Below, piece by piece: positions 1 to 6,203 of a stretch of DNA of 32,204 nucleotides. Both the position numbers and the translations under genes were made by a program. The notes beneath the pieces are model-generated. The model was given only the letters and a program-made list of their open reading frames with translations. It made no database searches and had not been told where the DNA came from. The stretch is from a bacterium. Lineage in GTDB: Bacteria; Elusimicrobiota; Elusimicrobia; Elusimicrobiales; UBA9959. Each line of letters begins with the position of its first letter. The stretch's first letter is position 1. Location: contig JAJZRA010000016.1 of the NCBI GenBank assembly GCA_021847485.1, positions 1 to 32,204 on the forward strand, in the 5' to 3' direction.

Positions 1-525
1 CGCGGCGTCGGAAAGGAAGGAGCGGCCCCCGGTGGTCCACCCGCCGGCGTCGGCCTCGATATAGACCTTGATAGGATGCGCCGGGGCCGGCGGCATGGCC
101 TTTAGCTTGGCCTCCAGCTTAGCCACCAGCGCCTCGCCGGCCTCCTTGCGCCCCAGCCTGGCCGCTATCAGGCGGATGGTGGTGAAAACGTCCTCGACCC
201 GCTTCTCCTCGGGCAGCGCGGCCACCTTCACGCCCAGCGAGGCCAGCTGTTTCGCCACGGACTTGCCGGCCCAGGCGCCGGTGAAGACCACGTCGGGCTT
301 CAGCGCGTAGACCTTCTCAACGTTGGGGCGCAGGTAGTCGCCGGCCTTCTCTATCTTAGCCGCTTCCGGCGGGTAGTCGCAGAAATTGGAGACGCCCACC
401 AGGTCCTTGCCGGCGCCGAGGGCGAAGACGATCTCGGTGTAGGAAGGCATCAGCGAGACGGCGCGCAGGGCCGCCGCGGGCGCGGCGGGCAGGCAGAACG
501 GCAGGAGCAGGACGAGTCGTCGCAT
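1..525 (-). CDS. btuF: Cobalamin (BtuF-like) periplasmic substrate-binding protein, partial
   Basis: The frame starts at ATG 525 and runs off the left edge; 175 codons are visible. Residues 1-19 form a signal peptide (MRRLVLLLPF, then an Ala/Pro-rich end). The mature protein opens with SLMPSYTEIVFALGAGKDLVGV and continues with NFCDYPPEA and LKPDVVFTG, the N-terminal lobe of the periplasmic-binding family that carries B12 and Fe-siderophores (PF01497). It should capture corrinoid in the periplasm and pass it to a BtuCD-type importer, which would lie beyond the edge. The cobalamin riboswitch directly upstream is the main reason to prefer B12 over iron as substrate. An AAAGGG about 12 nt before the start may serve as ribosome site; it lies inside the terminator stem, so translation could also be gated. 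The family is secure; the substrate is inferred from the riboswitch. Confidence 0.87.
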   Translation of the reverse strand, partial: MRRLVLLLPFCLPAAPAAALRAVSLMPSYTEIVFALGAGKDLVGVSNFCDYPPEAAKIEKAGDYLRPNVEKVYALKPDVVFTGAWAGKSVAKQLASLGVKVAALPEEKRVEDVFTTIRLIAARLGRKEAGEALVAKLEAKLKAMPPAPAHPIKVYIEADAGGWTTGGRSFLSDAA

Positions 526-557
526 AAAAAAGAAAGCCCTTTCCAAAGAGAAAGGGC
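526..557 (-). terminator. Riboswitch-linked intrinsic terminator
   Basis: On the minus strand GCCCTTTC (557-550) pairs with GAAAGGGC (543-536) around a 6-nt loop, followed by TTTCTTTTTT that runs straight into the ATG at 525. It lies between the B12 aptamer and the BtuF-like gene, so it is the likely expression platform. Because the U-tract abuts the start codon, the same hairpin could also hide the ribosome site. Confidence 0.8.
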
Positions 558-589
558 CCTTGTTCCCCCTCGGAAATCCCCTCGCGGGG

Positions 590-668
590 TCCGCAGTAGA
601 CCGGGCTTAGCCTTGCGGCATCACCGTTGCGGGGCAGCCGGGGCTTCGCACCCCGTTCCTCTGCGGAT
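590..668 (-). promoter_or_regulatory. Cobalamin riboswitch aptamer
   Basis: Read on the minus strand, the stretch shows the hallmarks of the cobalamin riboswitch. There is a closing stem (CCGCAG near 666-661 with CTGCGG near 596-591). Next comes AGGAA, a GGGGTGCGAAGCCCC stem-loop, the near-invariant core GCTGCCCCGCAACGGT, a short GCCGCAAGGC hairpin, and a degenerate B12 box AGCCCGGTCTACTGC. A second small hairpin (CCCC-GCGA-GGGG) and then the terminator follow. B12 binding is expected to switch off the downstream BtuF-like gene by favouring the terminator. The aptamer is compact, with no peripheral arm visible 5' of the closing stem. Confidence 0.88.
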
Positions 669-674
669 ACTCTG

Positions 675-680
675 ATTATG
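675..680 (-). promoter_or_regulatory. Likely -10 box of the riboswitch transcript
   Basis: CATAAT on the minus strand ends 6 nt before the first base of the aptamer stem (668), which is where transcription would begin. No good -35 box is seen. The box lies just past the U-run of the terminator of the preceding gene, so terminator and promoter are packed together. Confidence 0.45.
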
Positions 681-681
681 C

Positions 682-711
682 CAAAAAGCCGCGGCACGTT
701 TCCACGCGGCT
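682..711 (-). terminator. Intrinsic terminator after the small membrane protein gene
   Basis: Minus-strand AGCCGCG (711-705) pairs with CGCGGCT (692-686), followed by TTTTT. It overlaps the TAG stop (712-710) of the upstream gene and ends the long minus-strand run that starts at hypA. Confidence 0.7.
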
Positions 712-895
712 AGGCTTCCTCCTCTGAAAATATCCGCCGCAGCCCCAGCGCGCAGGCCAGCGGGACGGGCAGGGAGACGAAGCCTATCTTCAGCAGCCTG
801 GGGTCGCGCGTTATCAGCGCGCAGAGCAGGCAGGCCCAGGTCCAGTAGGCCAGGAAAGCGAATATAGGAAGGGCGGCGAAGGTCTTCTTGGACAT
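710..895 (-). CDS. Small two-helix membrane protein, unknown function
   Basis: About 61 residues beginning MSKKTFAALPIFAFLAY. The ATG at 895 follows the TGA of the upstream gene by one base and has GGGG 8 nt ahead; a GTG at 904 in the same frame would add three residues. Two hydrophobic stretches (about residues 6-27 and 37-54) predict two membrane helices, ending in a charged RRIFSEEEA tail. I do not recognise a family. Its position, coupled to the CruF-like carotenoid gene and followed at once by a terminator, makes it the last gene of that operon, perhaps an accessory subunit. The tight coupling supports it being a real gene. Confidence 0.6.
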   Translation of the reverse strand: MSKKTFAALPIFAFLAYWTWACLLCALITRDPRLLKIGFVSLPVPLACALGLRRIFSEEEA

Positions 896-896
896 G

Positions 897-1739
897 TCAG
901 ACACCCCAGAGCGTGAAGTTGACCGGCGGCACCACGTATTTCATAGCGATCACGCCGTAGACCATCAGCAGAGTCAGCACCGCGGCTTTGAGCGCTATCA
1001 GCAGCAGGAAGAACAGCCCGGAGCCTTTCCGGACGCCCCAGCGCGCCGTGATGCGCGGCAGCCGGTCGAAGGCCACGGCGAAAAGGCCTATGACCAGGAA
1101 CCACCCGGCGAAATTGGACAGAGGTATCGAGAAGAGCTTGATGCTCTCGTTCGAGATCCACTTCCACGACTGCCAGTACGGGTGCACCTGCACGGGGTCC
1201 AGCCACAGATCGAGGCTCAGGGCCAGGAACCCGCCGAGGGCGGCCTTGACCCAGATGGAGAGCCTGGGCAGCAGCACGTCGGCGATGTGCACGCAGGCGT
1301 AGGCTATGAAGAACCAGGACAGGCAGATCACCGCCGGGATCTCCCCCCACCAGAAGAAGCCCCGCGTGAAGTAGTAAGTGCCGGAGACGTCCTTGAGCTG
1401 GCTGGAGAAGGCCGAGATCAGGTGGTAGCGCCCCAGCAGCACCCAGACGTTCTCGGCCAGGCCCGTGAAGAAGAACGAGCCGCCCAGGAACATCATGGCC
1501 CCGTAGCGGCCGTACTTGCCCAGCGCGTGGTAGAAGCAGACCGCCCCTATGCCTATAGGGACCAGGTCCAGCAGGAACATCTGCAGGTAGCCGCTGAAGT
1601 TGACGCCGTCGTTAGGCGGCACCGACAGGACCTGGGGGAACAGGTGGTGAAGCACCGTGGAGGCCGCGATCACCGCGGCCATGAAGATCCCTATCGCGAG
1701 GGAAACGTTCTTCTCTTCTGCCGGAAGGGCGGCGTCCAT
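897..1739 (-). CDS. CruF-like carotenoid biosynthesis membrane protein (PF04240)
   Basis: A 280-residue integral membrane protein with about seven hydrophobic segments. Family signatures in order: FTGLAENVWVLLGRYHLI near residue 90, GTYYFTRGFFWWGEIP and the following SWFFIAYACVHIAD, then DLWLDPVQVHPYWQSWKWI, and IPLSNFAGWF near 210. The LDPV and P-x-x-N-F-x-G-W motifs are typical of the CruF/bacterioruberin hydratase family, which acts on the ends of acyclic carotenoids. The real substrate here is unknown. The start codon follows the stop of the FadL-like gene by one base, so the two are probably translated together. No carotenoid backbone genes (phytoene synthase or desaturase) are in view, so they lie elsewhere or the protein has another lipid substrate. 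Confidence 0.72.
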   Translation of the reverse strand: MDAALPAEEKNVSLAIGIFMAAVIAASTVLHHLFPQVLSVPPNDGVNFSGYLQMFLLDLVPIGIGAVCFYHALGKYGRYGAMMFLGGSFFFTGLAENVWVLLGRYHLISAFSSQLKDVSGTYYFTRGFFWWGEIPAVICLSWFFIAYACVHIADVLLPRLSIWVKAALGGFLALSLDLWLDPVQVHPYWQSWKWISNESIKLFSIPLSNFAGWFLVIGLFAVAFDRLPRITARWGVRKGSGLFFLLLIALKAAVLTLLMVYGVIAMKYVVPPVNFTLWGV

Positions 1740-1740
1740 A

Positions 1741-3024
1741 TCAGAAGCGGTAGCGTGCCTCGCCCATCACGTACCAGCCCTTCAGCGAGTAGTCCACGCC
1801 CCCCGCGGTGCGGCGGCCCGCGCCGGCCAGCGCGCCCAGCGTGGTCTCGAAAGGCGACCAGGTCCGGGTCCACGCGGCGGAGAAGCGGTGCATCGGCACG
1901 TCGATGGCCGTGGCGAAGTCTATGCTCTTGGCGTCTATGGCGGGCGTGTCGAAAGCGTAGCCGGCCTCCACCTCGTTCTTCCCGTTCAGGCGCTTCACCG
2001 CTCCGAGGCGGAACTTGTAGGAGTTCTTCCAGTGGTAGGTCTTGCCGGAGCTGTTCAGCAGGCCGACGGGGCTGTCGTAGGTGAGGGCGTTGGAGAAAGC
2101 CTTCCACCAGGTCTGCGTGAAGTCGCAGGAGAGCTTGACCCCGTTACCGGCACGCCAGGCGGCGCCGACGCCGGTGGTGGCCGGGTGGTGCACCGGCATC
2201 TCGAAATCGCTCTGCTGCCGGTAGGCCCCGTTCAGGTAGACCTTTTCTTCGCCCTTCAGCTCCACCCGGGCGCCGCTCCTGGCCACGGCGCCGAAGCGCC
2301 AGCGGTCGTTAAGCTCGTAGGTCACGCCGGCCACGCCTTCCACGCCGTAGCCGTCGGCCTCCTTCTTGTTCTTCTGGGCCATGCCGGCCACCGGGGCCAG
2401 CGTCGGGACGAACGCCCCGGCCGTAGCGCCCCAGCCTATCGTGGACTCCGCGGAGAGCGCGCCGTAGATGACGTTGACTCCCAGGCCGGCCGAGAATTTC
2501 TCGCCGAGCCTGCGCGCGTAGGAGACGTTGCCCACGCCCACGATCACGCTGCCTTCGTAATCGAGAGAGGTCACCAGCGGGTCGCCCGGGGCCGCGTCCC
2601 TGAAATCCGCGCCCTGCAGCAGGGGAGTGTAGGCGCCGGCGGCTATGGCGCTGTCCCCGTCCAGCGGGATCACCGCGCCGAAGGAGCCGATCACGAAACC
2701 TGCCTGGGCGCGGTCCTTGCCGAAGGGGCTGTACGAAGCGCCGGCCCCCAGCGGTATCGTGAAAGAGTTGCCGTCCTTGGAGTAGCTGTAGCCCCCCCGC
2801 AGTTCCAGCCCGGCCTCCCGGCCCTTTACGCCCGAAAGACCGGCCGGGTTCCAGTAGATGGCCGTCCAGTCCGCGTCGTCGGCGATGACGGCCCCTCCGC
2901 GGGCTATCGCCTTGGCGCCGATGCCGTCGAACTCGTAGCCGGAAGCCGCCGCCAGCCCGGGAAAGGCCGCGGCCGAAGCCAGGAACCATACCGCCATACT
3001 CCCCGCATAAGAAGCCTTACGCAT
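1741..3024 (-). CDS. FadL/TodX-like outer-membrane hydrophobic-compound transporter
   Basis: About 427 residues. The start at 3024 (MRKASYAGS) is chosen because GGAGG sits 5 nt ahead; an ATG at 3036 would place that site inside the gene. A signal peptide ends near AAASG. The mature N-terminus, GYEFDGIGAKAIARGGA then DDADWTAIYWNPAGLSG, is the plug signature of the FadL family (PF03349). The rest alternates short beta strands and ends YVMGEARYRF, a C-terminal aromatic as needed for outer-membrane assembly. Such channels admit long-chain fatty acids or other hydrophobic molecules. It lies 75 bp after a sensor kinase and one base before the CruF-like gene, so a lipid or carotenoid-like cargo is plausible but inferred. 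Confidence 0.83.
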   Translation of the reverse strand: MRKASYAGSMAVWFLASAAAFPGLAAASGYEFDGIGAKAIARGGAVIADDADWTAIYWNPAGLSGVKGREAGLELRGGYSYSKDGNSFTIPLGAGASYSPFGKDRAQAGFVIGSFGAVIPLDGDSAIAAGAYTPLLQGADFRDAAPGDPLVTSLDYEGSVIVGVGNVSYARRLGEKFSAGLGVNVIYGALSAESTIGWGATAGAFVPTLAPVAGMAQKNKKEADGYGVEGVAGVTYELNDRWRFGAVARSGARVELKGEEKVYLNGAYRQQSDFEMPVHHPATTGVGAAWRAGNGVKLSCDFTQTWWKAFSNALTYDSPVGLLNSSGKTYHWKNSYKFRLGAVKRLNGKNEVEAGYAFDTPAIDAKSIDFATAIDVPMHRFSAAWTRTWSPFETTLGALAGAGRRTAGGVDYSLKGWYVMGEARYRF

Positions 3025-3099
3025 TTCCACCTCCATGGAAGTCCATCCTCCGCAGATCCGCTCCCGCCGGAGACCCGCGTCCAGCGCGCCCGCCGCGCT

Positions 3100-4386
3100 T
3101 CACGCCAGCGGGAACCGCATTACCGCGCGCAGGCCGCCCTCCGGCAGGTTGAAGAACTGAATATCCCCGTCGTTGCGGACCAGCAGGTCCCGCGTGATCA
3201 GCAGGCCTACGCCGGTGCCGTCCTTCTTGGTAGTGACGGCTTTCCGGAAAAGCTGTTTCAGGAGCTCCGGCTGCATCCCCGGCCCGTTATCGATGACGGA
3301 GATCTCGACTTCGGCCCCCGCCGCCTGCGCGTCCACGGAGACCAGGCGCTCCCCGGCGTTGTCGCGGACCGCCTCCACGGCGTTGCGCAGGACGTTGAAG
3401 AACGCCTGCTGCAGGTCCGCCTTGGCGGCCGTTATCTGCAGGTCCAGGCTGGCCGGGAAAAGTTTCTTTATGGTGACGCCGCGCGCCTGCGGCGAGTAGG
3501 AGATCACCGCGAGCAGCATCTGCAGGAACTCGCCCAGCCGGATCCGCTCCGGGGGATGGGAGGTGGATTTGCCGAACTGCGTGATGTTCTTGAGCGACTC
3601 CACCATCCCGTCCACCACCGCGCTGATATCCCTGAGCGCGGCCGCGTCCTCGGCGCTGTGCCGGCGCAGCATCTCCATCTGGACGTAGCCCGAGATGGAG
3701 GAAAGGGGCGCGCGCAGGTCGTGCGCGATGCGGTGGGCCAGGATGCCTATCTGCGAATGAGCCTCGAGTTCGTTGAGCTTGGAGATGACCGCCTGTTTCT
3801 CGGCGGCCTCCTCCTCGACGGCGCGGCGCAGCTGCCTGATGATGAAGCGGCCGATGGAGCCGGTGACGAACATGAAGACGACTATGGTGGCAACCAGCAG
3901 CAGCGTGGTGGGCAGGCTTGCGTAGACGGCCGAAGCCGAGGCGGAATGCGTCAGGACCCCGAAATACTCGCAGGCTATCAGCGCGGAAAAAAGGAGCGCC
4001 GCCACAGCGACGCTCAGGTGCCGCTCTACGCCGTAAGCGGCCTCGGAGATGAGGATGGCGAAATAGAAGAAGATGAACGGCGAAACTATCCCTCCCGTCA
4101 TATGGACTATGACGGAGACCACGGCCAGGGCCAGGACGCTCAGCGCGGTGATTATCAGGTAGTACCGGCCTTTCAACCGGTCGATAGAGAGATAGAAGGC
4201 GCCGTAAAGGACCGCGCCCGCCATGGAGAAAAAGGCTATCCGCCTGTCGAAAGGGAAGGACGGCAGCAGATAGAAGAACAGGCTGCCGAGCAGGCAGACT
4301 ACGGAAGAGAGCATGGCCTGCTGCCTCAGGTATTTGCGCCCGAGCACCCCTCTCACCAACGCGGCATCGGAGCTAGTTCCCTGCAT
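3100..4386 (-). CDS. Membrane sensor histidine kinase, RegB/PilS-like (kinase 1)
   Basis: 428 residues. The N-terminal half (about 20-200) holds roughly six membrane helices with the motif TGGIVSPFIFFYFAIL, resembling the GGxxNPF quinone loop of RegB. A short coiled segment leads to the H-box AHRIAHDLRAPLSSISGY (His near 221), the N-box DLQQAFFNVLRNAVEAV, and the ATP lid DNGPGM and GTGVGLLIT near the C-terminus, so it should be an active autokinase. GGGAGAAGGA precedes ATG 4386, and the start overlaps the upstream cyclase-like gene by 14 nt. It closely resembles the kinase at 6204-7466, also at DNA level in the N-box region, so the two arose by duplication. No response regulator lies beside it. 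What it senses is not shown; a quinone or redox signal is a guess. Confidence 0.9.
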   Translation of the reverse strand: MQGTSSDAALVRGVLGRKYLRQQAMLSSVVCLLGSLFFYLLPSFPFDRRIAFFSMAGAVLYGAFYLSIDRLKGRYYLIITALSVLALAVVSVIVHMTGGIVSPFIFFYFAILISEAAYGVERHLSVAVAALLFSALIACEYFGVLTHSASASAVYASLPTTLLLVATIVVFMFVTGSIGRFIIRQLRRAVEEEAAEKQAVISKLNELEAHSQIGILAHRIAHDLRAPLSSISGYVQMEMLRRHSAEDAAALRDISAVVDGMVESLKNITQFGKSTSHPPERIRLGEFLQMLLAVISYSPQARGVTIKKLFPASLDLQITAAKADLQQAFFNVLRNAVEAVRDNAGERLVSVDAQAAGAEVEISVIDNGPGMQPELLKQLFRKAVTTKKDGTGVGLLITRDLLVRNDGDIQFFNLPEGGLRAVMRFPLA

Positions 4387-4906
4387 GTTCGAAGTCCTTC
4401 TCCCAGTAGCGTATGAAGGTAGGGGCTATCAGCAGCAGCAGCGCGTAGCCGAAAGGGACTTCCCAGGGGAGGTTCAGCAGAGGTATCATCCCCCAATCCC
4501 AATGCAGCACGTCCTGCCGGTACTGCCACACCCCCAGCCTGGCCCCCACGGCTTCAAGGGGCAGACAGACCAGTATCCCGCTGATTATATCAAAGAAGAA
4601 GATGCGCTTGTCGTGCGGGCGCACGCGGTCGGTCCGGAGCGCCAGCCGGTAGAGCTTCTCCGAGAGCAGTATGACCAGCGGGAACATCACCATCCAGCCG
4701 GTAAGCTCCGCGAAAGGCGCGTCGCGGTAATAGGTCAGCTTGAAATGGTAATCCCAGAGGGGCTCGGTGGCCACCTCCCAGACCACGCCGACGATGGCGC
4801 TGGCGATCATCTCGCCGGTCATGTCGCGCTTGAAAAAGCGCCTGAACACCCACCACATCAGCGGGGCCTGCAGCAGGCCGATGCCCTCGAGTATGTCCAT
4901 GCTCAT
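4373..4906 (-). CDS. Lycopene-cyclase-like membrane protein, tandem paralog B
   Basis: 177 residues from ATG 4906, which shares an ATGA with the stop of the preceding gene; the open frame extends further upstream but only as antisense-like sequence. About five hydrophobic helices are seen. It aligns end to end with the 181-residue neighbour: both carry QxPLxWWxFRRF, ExATEPLWDYH, VRPxDKxIFxFD, GVWxYRxDxLxWDWG, PWE and FGYxLL. The second half (GVW, then about 14 residues, then W-G-x-x-P-L and P-W-E) recalls the W/PxEE core of heterodimeric lycopene cyclases (CrtYc/CrtYd), but the paired glutamates are replaced by PWE. I cannot assign a reaction. Kinase 1 begins before its stop codon. It is probably a membrane enzyme or binding subunit working with its neighbours. 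Confidence 0.7.
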   Translation of the reverse strand: MSMDILEGIGLLQAPLMWWVFRRFFKRDMTGEMIASAIVGVVWEVATEPLWDYHFKLTYYRDAPFAELTGWMVMFPLVILLSEKLYRLALRTDRVRPHDKRIFFFDIISGILVCLPLEAVGARLGVWQYRQDVLHWDWGMIPLLNLPWEVPFGYALLLLIAPTFIRYWEKDFEHAGN

Positions 4907-5448
4907 TTGCCGCCCCCGGGCACCACCTCGTCGAAAGTACGCTCCCAGGCGCGCACGAAAGTGGGCCCCACCAGCATCAGCAGGCAGTAGCCGAACAGCG
5001 CCTCCCACGGCATCTTCACCAGCGGTACCGTACCCCAGTCCCAGTTGAGCCGGTCGTAGCGGTAGGTCCAGACGCCGGCCTTCACGCCCAGCGTCTCTAT
5101 CGGGAAAGAGATCAGCACGGCCGCGAGCAGGTCGAAGAGGAAGATGGACTTGTCGCCCGGCCGCACGGAGGGCCTCTTCCTGAAGAACTTGTAGAGGGTC
5201 TCGGAGAAATATACCACCAGCGTGAACATGACCGCCCAGCTCAGTATTATCCCGACGGGCGTATCCTTGTAGAAGGTTATCCGCAGGTGGTAGTCCCAGA
5301 GCGGCTCGGTCGCGAACTCGTTGAAGAGCCCTATCATCGCGCCGGCGATCATCTCCCCGGCCACGTTGCGCCCGGCGAACCGGCGGAAAAGCCACCAGAC
5401 CAGCGGGACCTGCACGTACATCCAGATCTCGAACAGCGTCAGCGCCAT
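4903..5448 (-). CDS. Lycopene-cyclase-like membrane protein, tandem paralog A
   Basis: 181 residues, MALTLFEIWMYVQVPLVWW onward, with about five membrane helices. By eye roughly half of its positions match the next gene. Two acidic/aromatic clusters recur within the chain: EFATEPLWDYHLRITFYKD in the first half, and GVWTYRYDRLNWDWG with PWEALFGY in the second. This suggests an internal two-fold repeat, as in fused lycopene cyclase domains. GGGAGAA lies a few bases before ATG 5448. The gene overlaps the CrtYd-like gene upstream by 10 nt and its paralog downstream by 4 nt, so all must be made together. The likeness to lycopene cyclases is motif-based and weak; a carotenoid or isoprenoid substrate is inferred mainly from the neighbours. 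Confidence 0.7.
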   Translation of the reverse strand: MALTLFEIWMYVQVPLVWWLFRRFAGRNVAGEMIAGAMIGLFNEFATEPLWDYHLRITFYKDTPVGIILSWAVMFTLVVYFSETLYKFFRKRPSVRPGDKSIFLFDLLAAVLISFPIETLGVKAGVWTYRYDRLNWDWGTVPLVKMPWEALFGYCLLMLVGPTFVRAWERTFDEVVPGGGK

Positions 5449-5831
5449 CGTTCTCCCTTCTCCCGCCCGGCGAAGAAGCCTTCGAAGGCGTGCATCAGTA
5501 TCACGACGAAGAGCGGCGGGAACCAGTAGTAGAGCAGCGGTTCCTCTATCGGGATGCCGAAGACGGCCGGGCCGAGGGTGCGGTTGGGGTTCCAGATCCA
5601 GTGGCCGCGCGAGACCGAGAAGAACTCGGCGAAGAACATCAGGACCTCGAAGGTGGCCACCAGCGCCGCCGCGGCCTTCCAGTTGACCCGCTCCCGCGCG
5701 GCCCGGTAGAGCGGGATGACGAAAAGGAAGAACGGCGCGGCCAGGACGACGCTGGCCGGCCAGCGTTTCTGCGCCGTGGCGTCCTTCTTTTTCCTGTCCC
5801 CGTCGCTGAGAAGCTCGTCTATATCAGGCAT
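5439..5831 (-). CDS. Lycopene cyclase domain protein (CrtYd-like)
   Basis: 130 residues. A charged N-terminus (MPDIDELLSDGDRKKK) precedes three membrane helices. The motif FEVLMFFAEFF, then RGHWIWNPNRTLGP and VFGIPIEEPLLYYW, is the core of the CrtYc/CrtYd lycopene cyclase family (W-x-W, then G-I-P-I-E-E). In that family two small subunits, or a fused protein, form beta- or epsilon-ionone rings on carotenoids with the paired glutamates in the active site, and those glutamates are present here. It overlaps the CrtYc-like gene upstream by 8 nt, which fits a heterodimer. No other carotenoid backbone enzyme is in the window, so ring formation on lycopene remains a prediction. Confidence 0.72.
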   Translation of the reverse strand: MPDIDELLSDGDRKKKDATAQKRWPASVVLAAPFFLFVIPLYRAARERVNWKAAAALVATFEVLMFFAEFFSVSRGHWIWNPNRTLGPAVFGIPIEEPLLYYWFPPLFVVILMHAFEGFFAGREKGERWR

Positions 5832-6144
5832 CTTTTTTAAACAGCTTGGCGTAGGAGAGGTAGACGGCCAGGCAGAACGGCGTGGCGCCGAACCAGAAGA
5901 CGAACTCCTCCACCGGCGCGCCCCCTATCCGCCAGCCCACCAGGCGGTCTATCTTCTCCGAGAAGAACCAGACGTCGAACTTAAGAAAAAGGTATTCCAT
6001 GACCACCGAGACGGCGGCCATCGCGGCCGAGGCGGCCCAGAAGCCCTTGCGGCGGGCCCGGGGCAGCCGGCCCAGCAGGAAGAACGCGAACAGCAGGGCG
6101 GGCACCCAGAAGAGGACTGTGTAGGTTATCAGGTAGACCGGCAT
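5824..6144 (-). CDS. Lycopene cyclase domain protein (CrtYc-like)
   Basis: 106 residues from ATG 6144 (MPVYLITYTVLFW); a TTG at 6159 is the only longer start and has its G-run too close. Three membrane helices are predicted (about 4-25, 37-57, 80-100). Between helices 2 and 3 it shows MEYLFLKFDVWFF and RIGGAPVEEFVFWFG, the W and P-x-E-E core of the CrtYc half of heterodimeric lycopene cyclases. Size and topology fit that subunit. It heads a chain of four overlapping membrane-protein genes. The 59 bp before it hold a possible -10 (TATCAT, minus strand, about 6171-6176), so it may have its own promoter besides read-through from kinase 2. Confidence 0.72.
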   Translation of the reverse strand: MPVYLITYTVLFWVPALLFAFFLLGRLPRARRKGFWAASAAMAAVSVVMEYLFLKFDVWFFSEKIDRLVGWRIGGAPVEEFVFWFGATPFCLAVYLSYAKLFKKDA

Positions 6145-6203
6145 GTTGTCTGAAGTCAACCCCCGGTCAATGATAGCATGTTTCGGCCGCCGGAGAAAGG
6201 CCT

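Noticed and set aside
1657-4416. A 919-codon open frame on the plus strand, antisense to the FadL-like and kinase 1 genes
   Set aside because: The opposite strand encodes recognisable proteins with ribosome sites and motifs. The plus frame has low-complexity His/Arg/Gly/Val-rich composition typical of antisense frames in GC-rich DNA.
897-6144. Complete carotenoid or retinal/rhodopsin pathway
   Set aside because: No phytoene synthase, desaturase, cleavage oxygenase or rhodopsin gene is in the window, so only cyclase-like and hydratase-like steps are supported.
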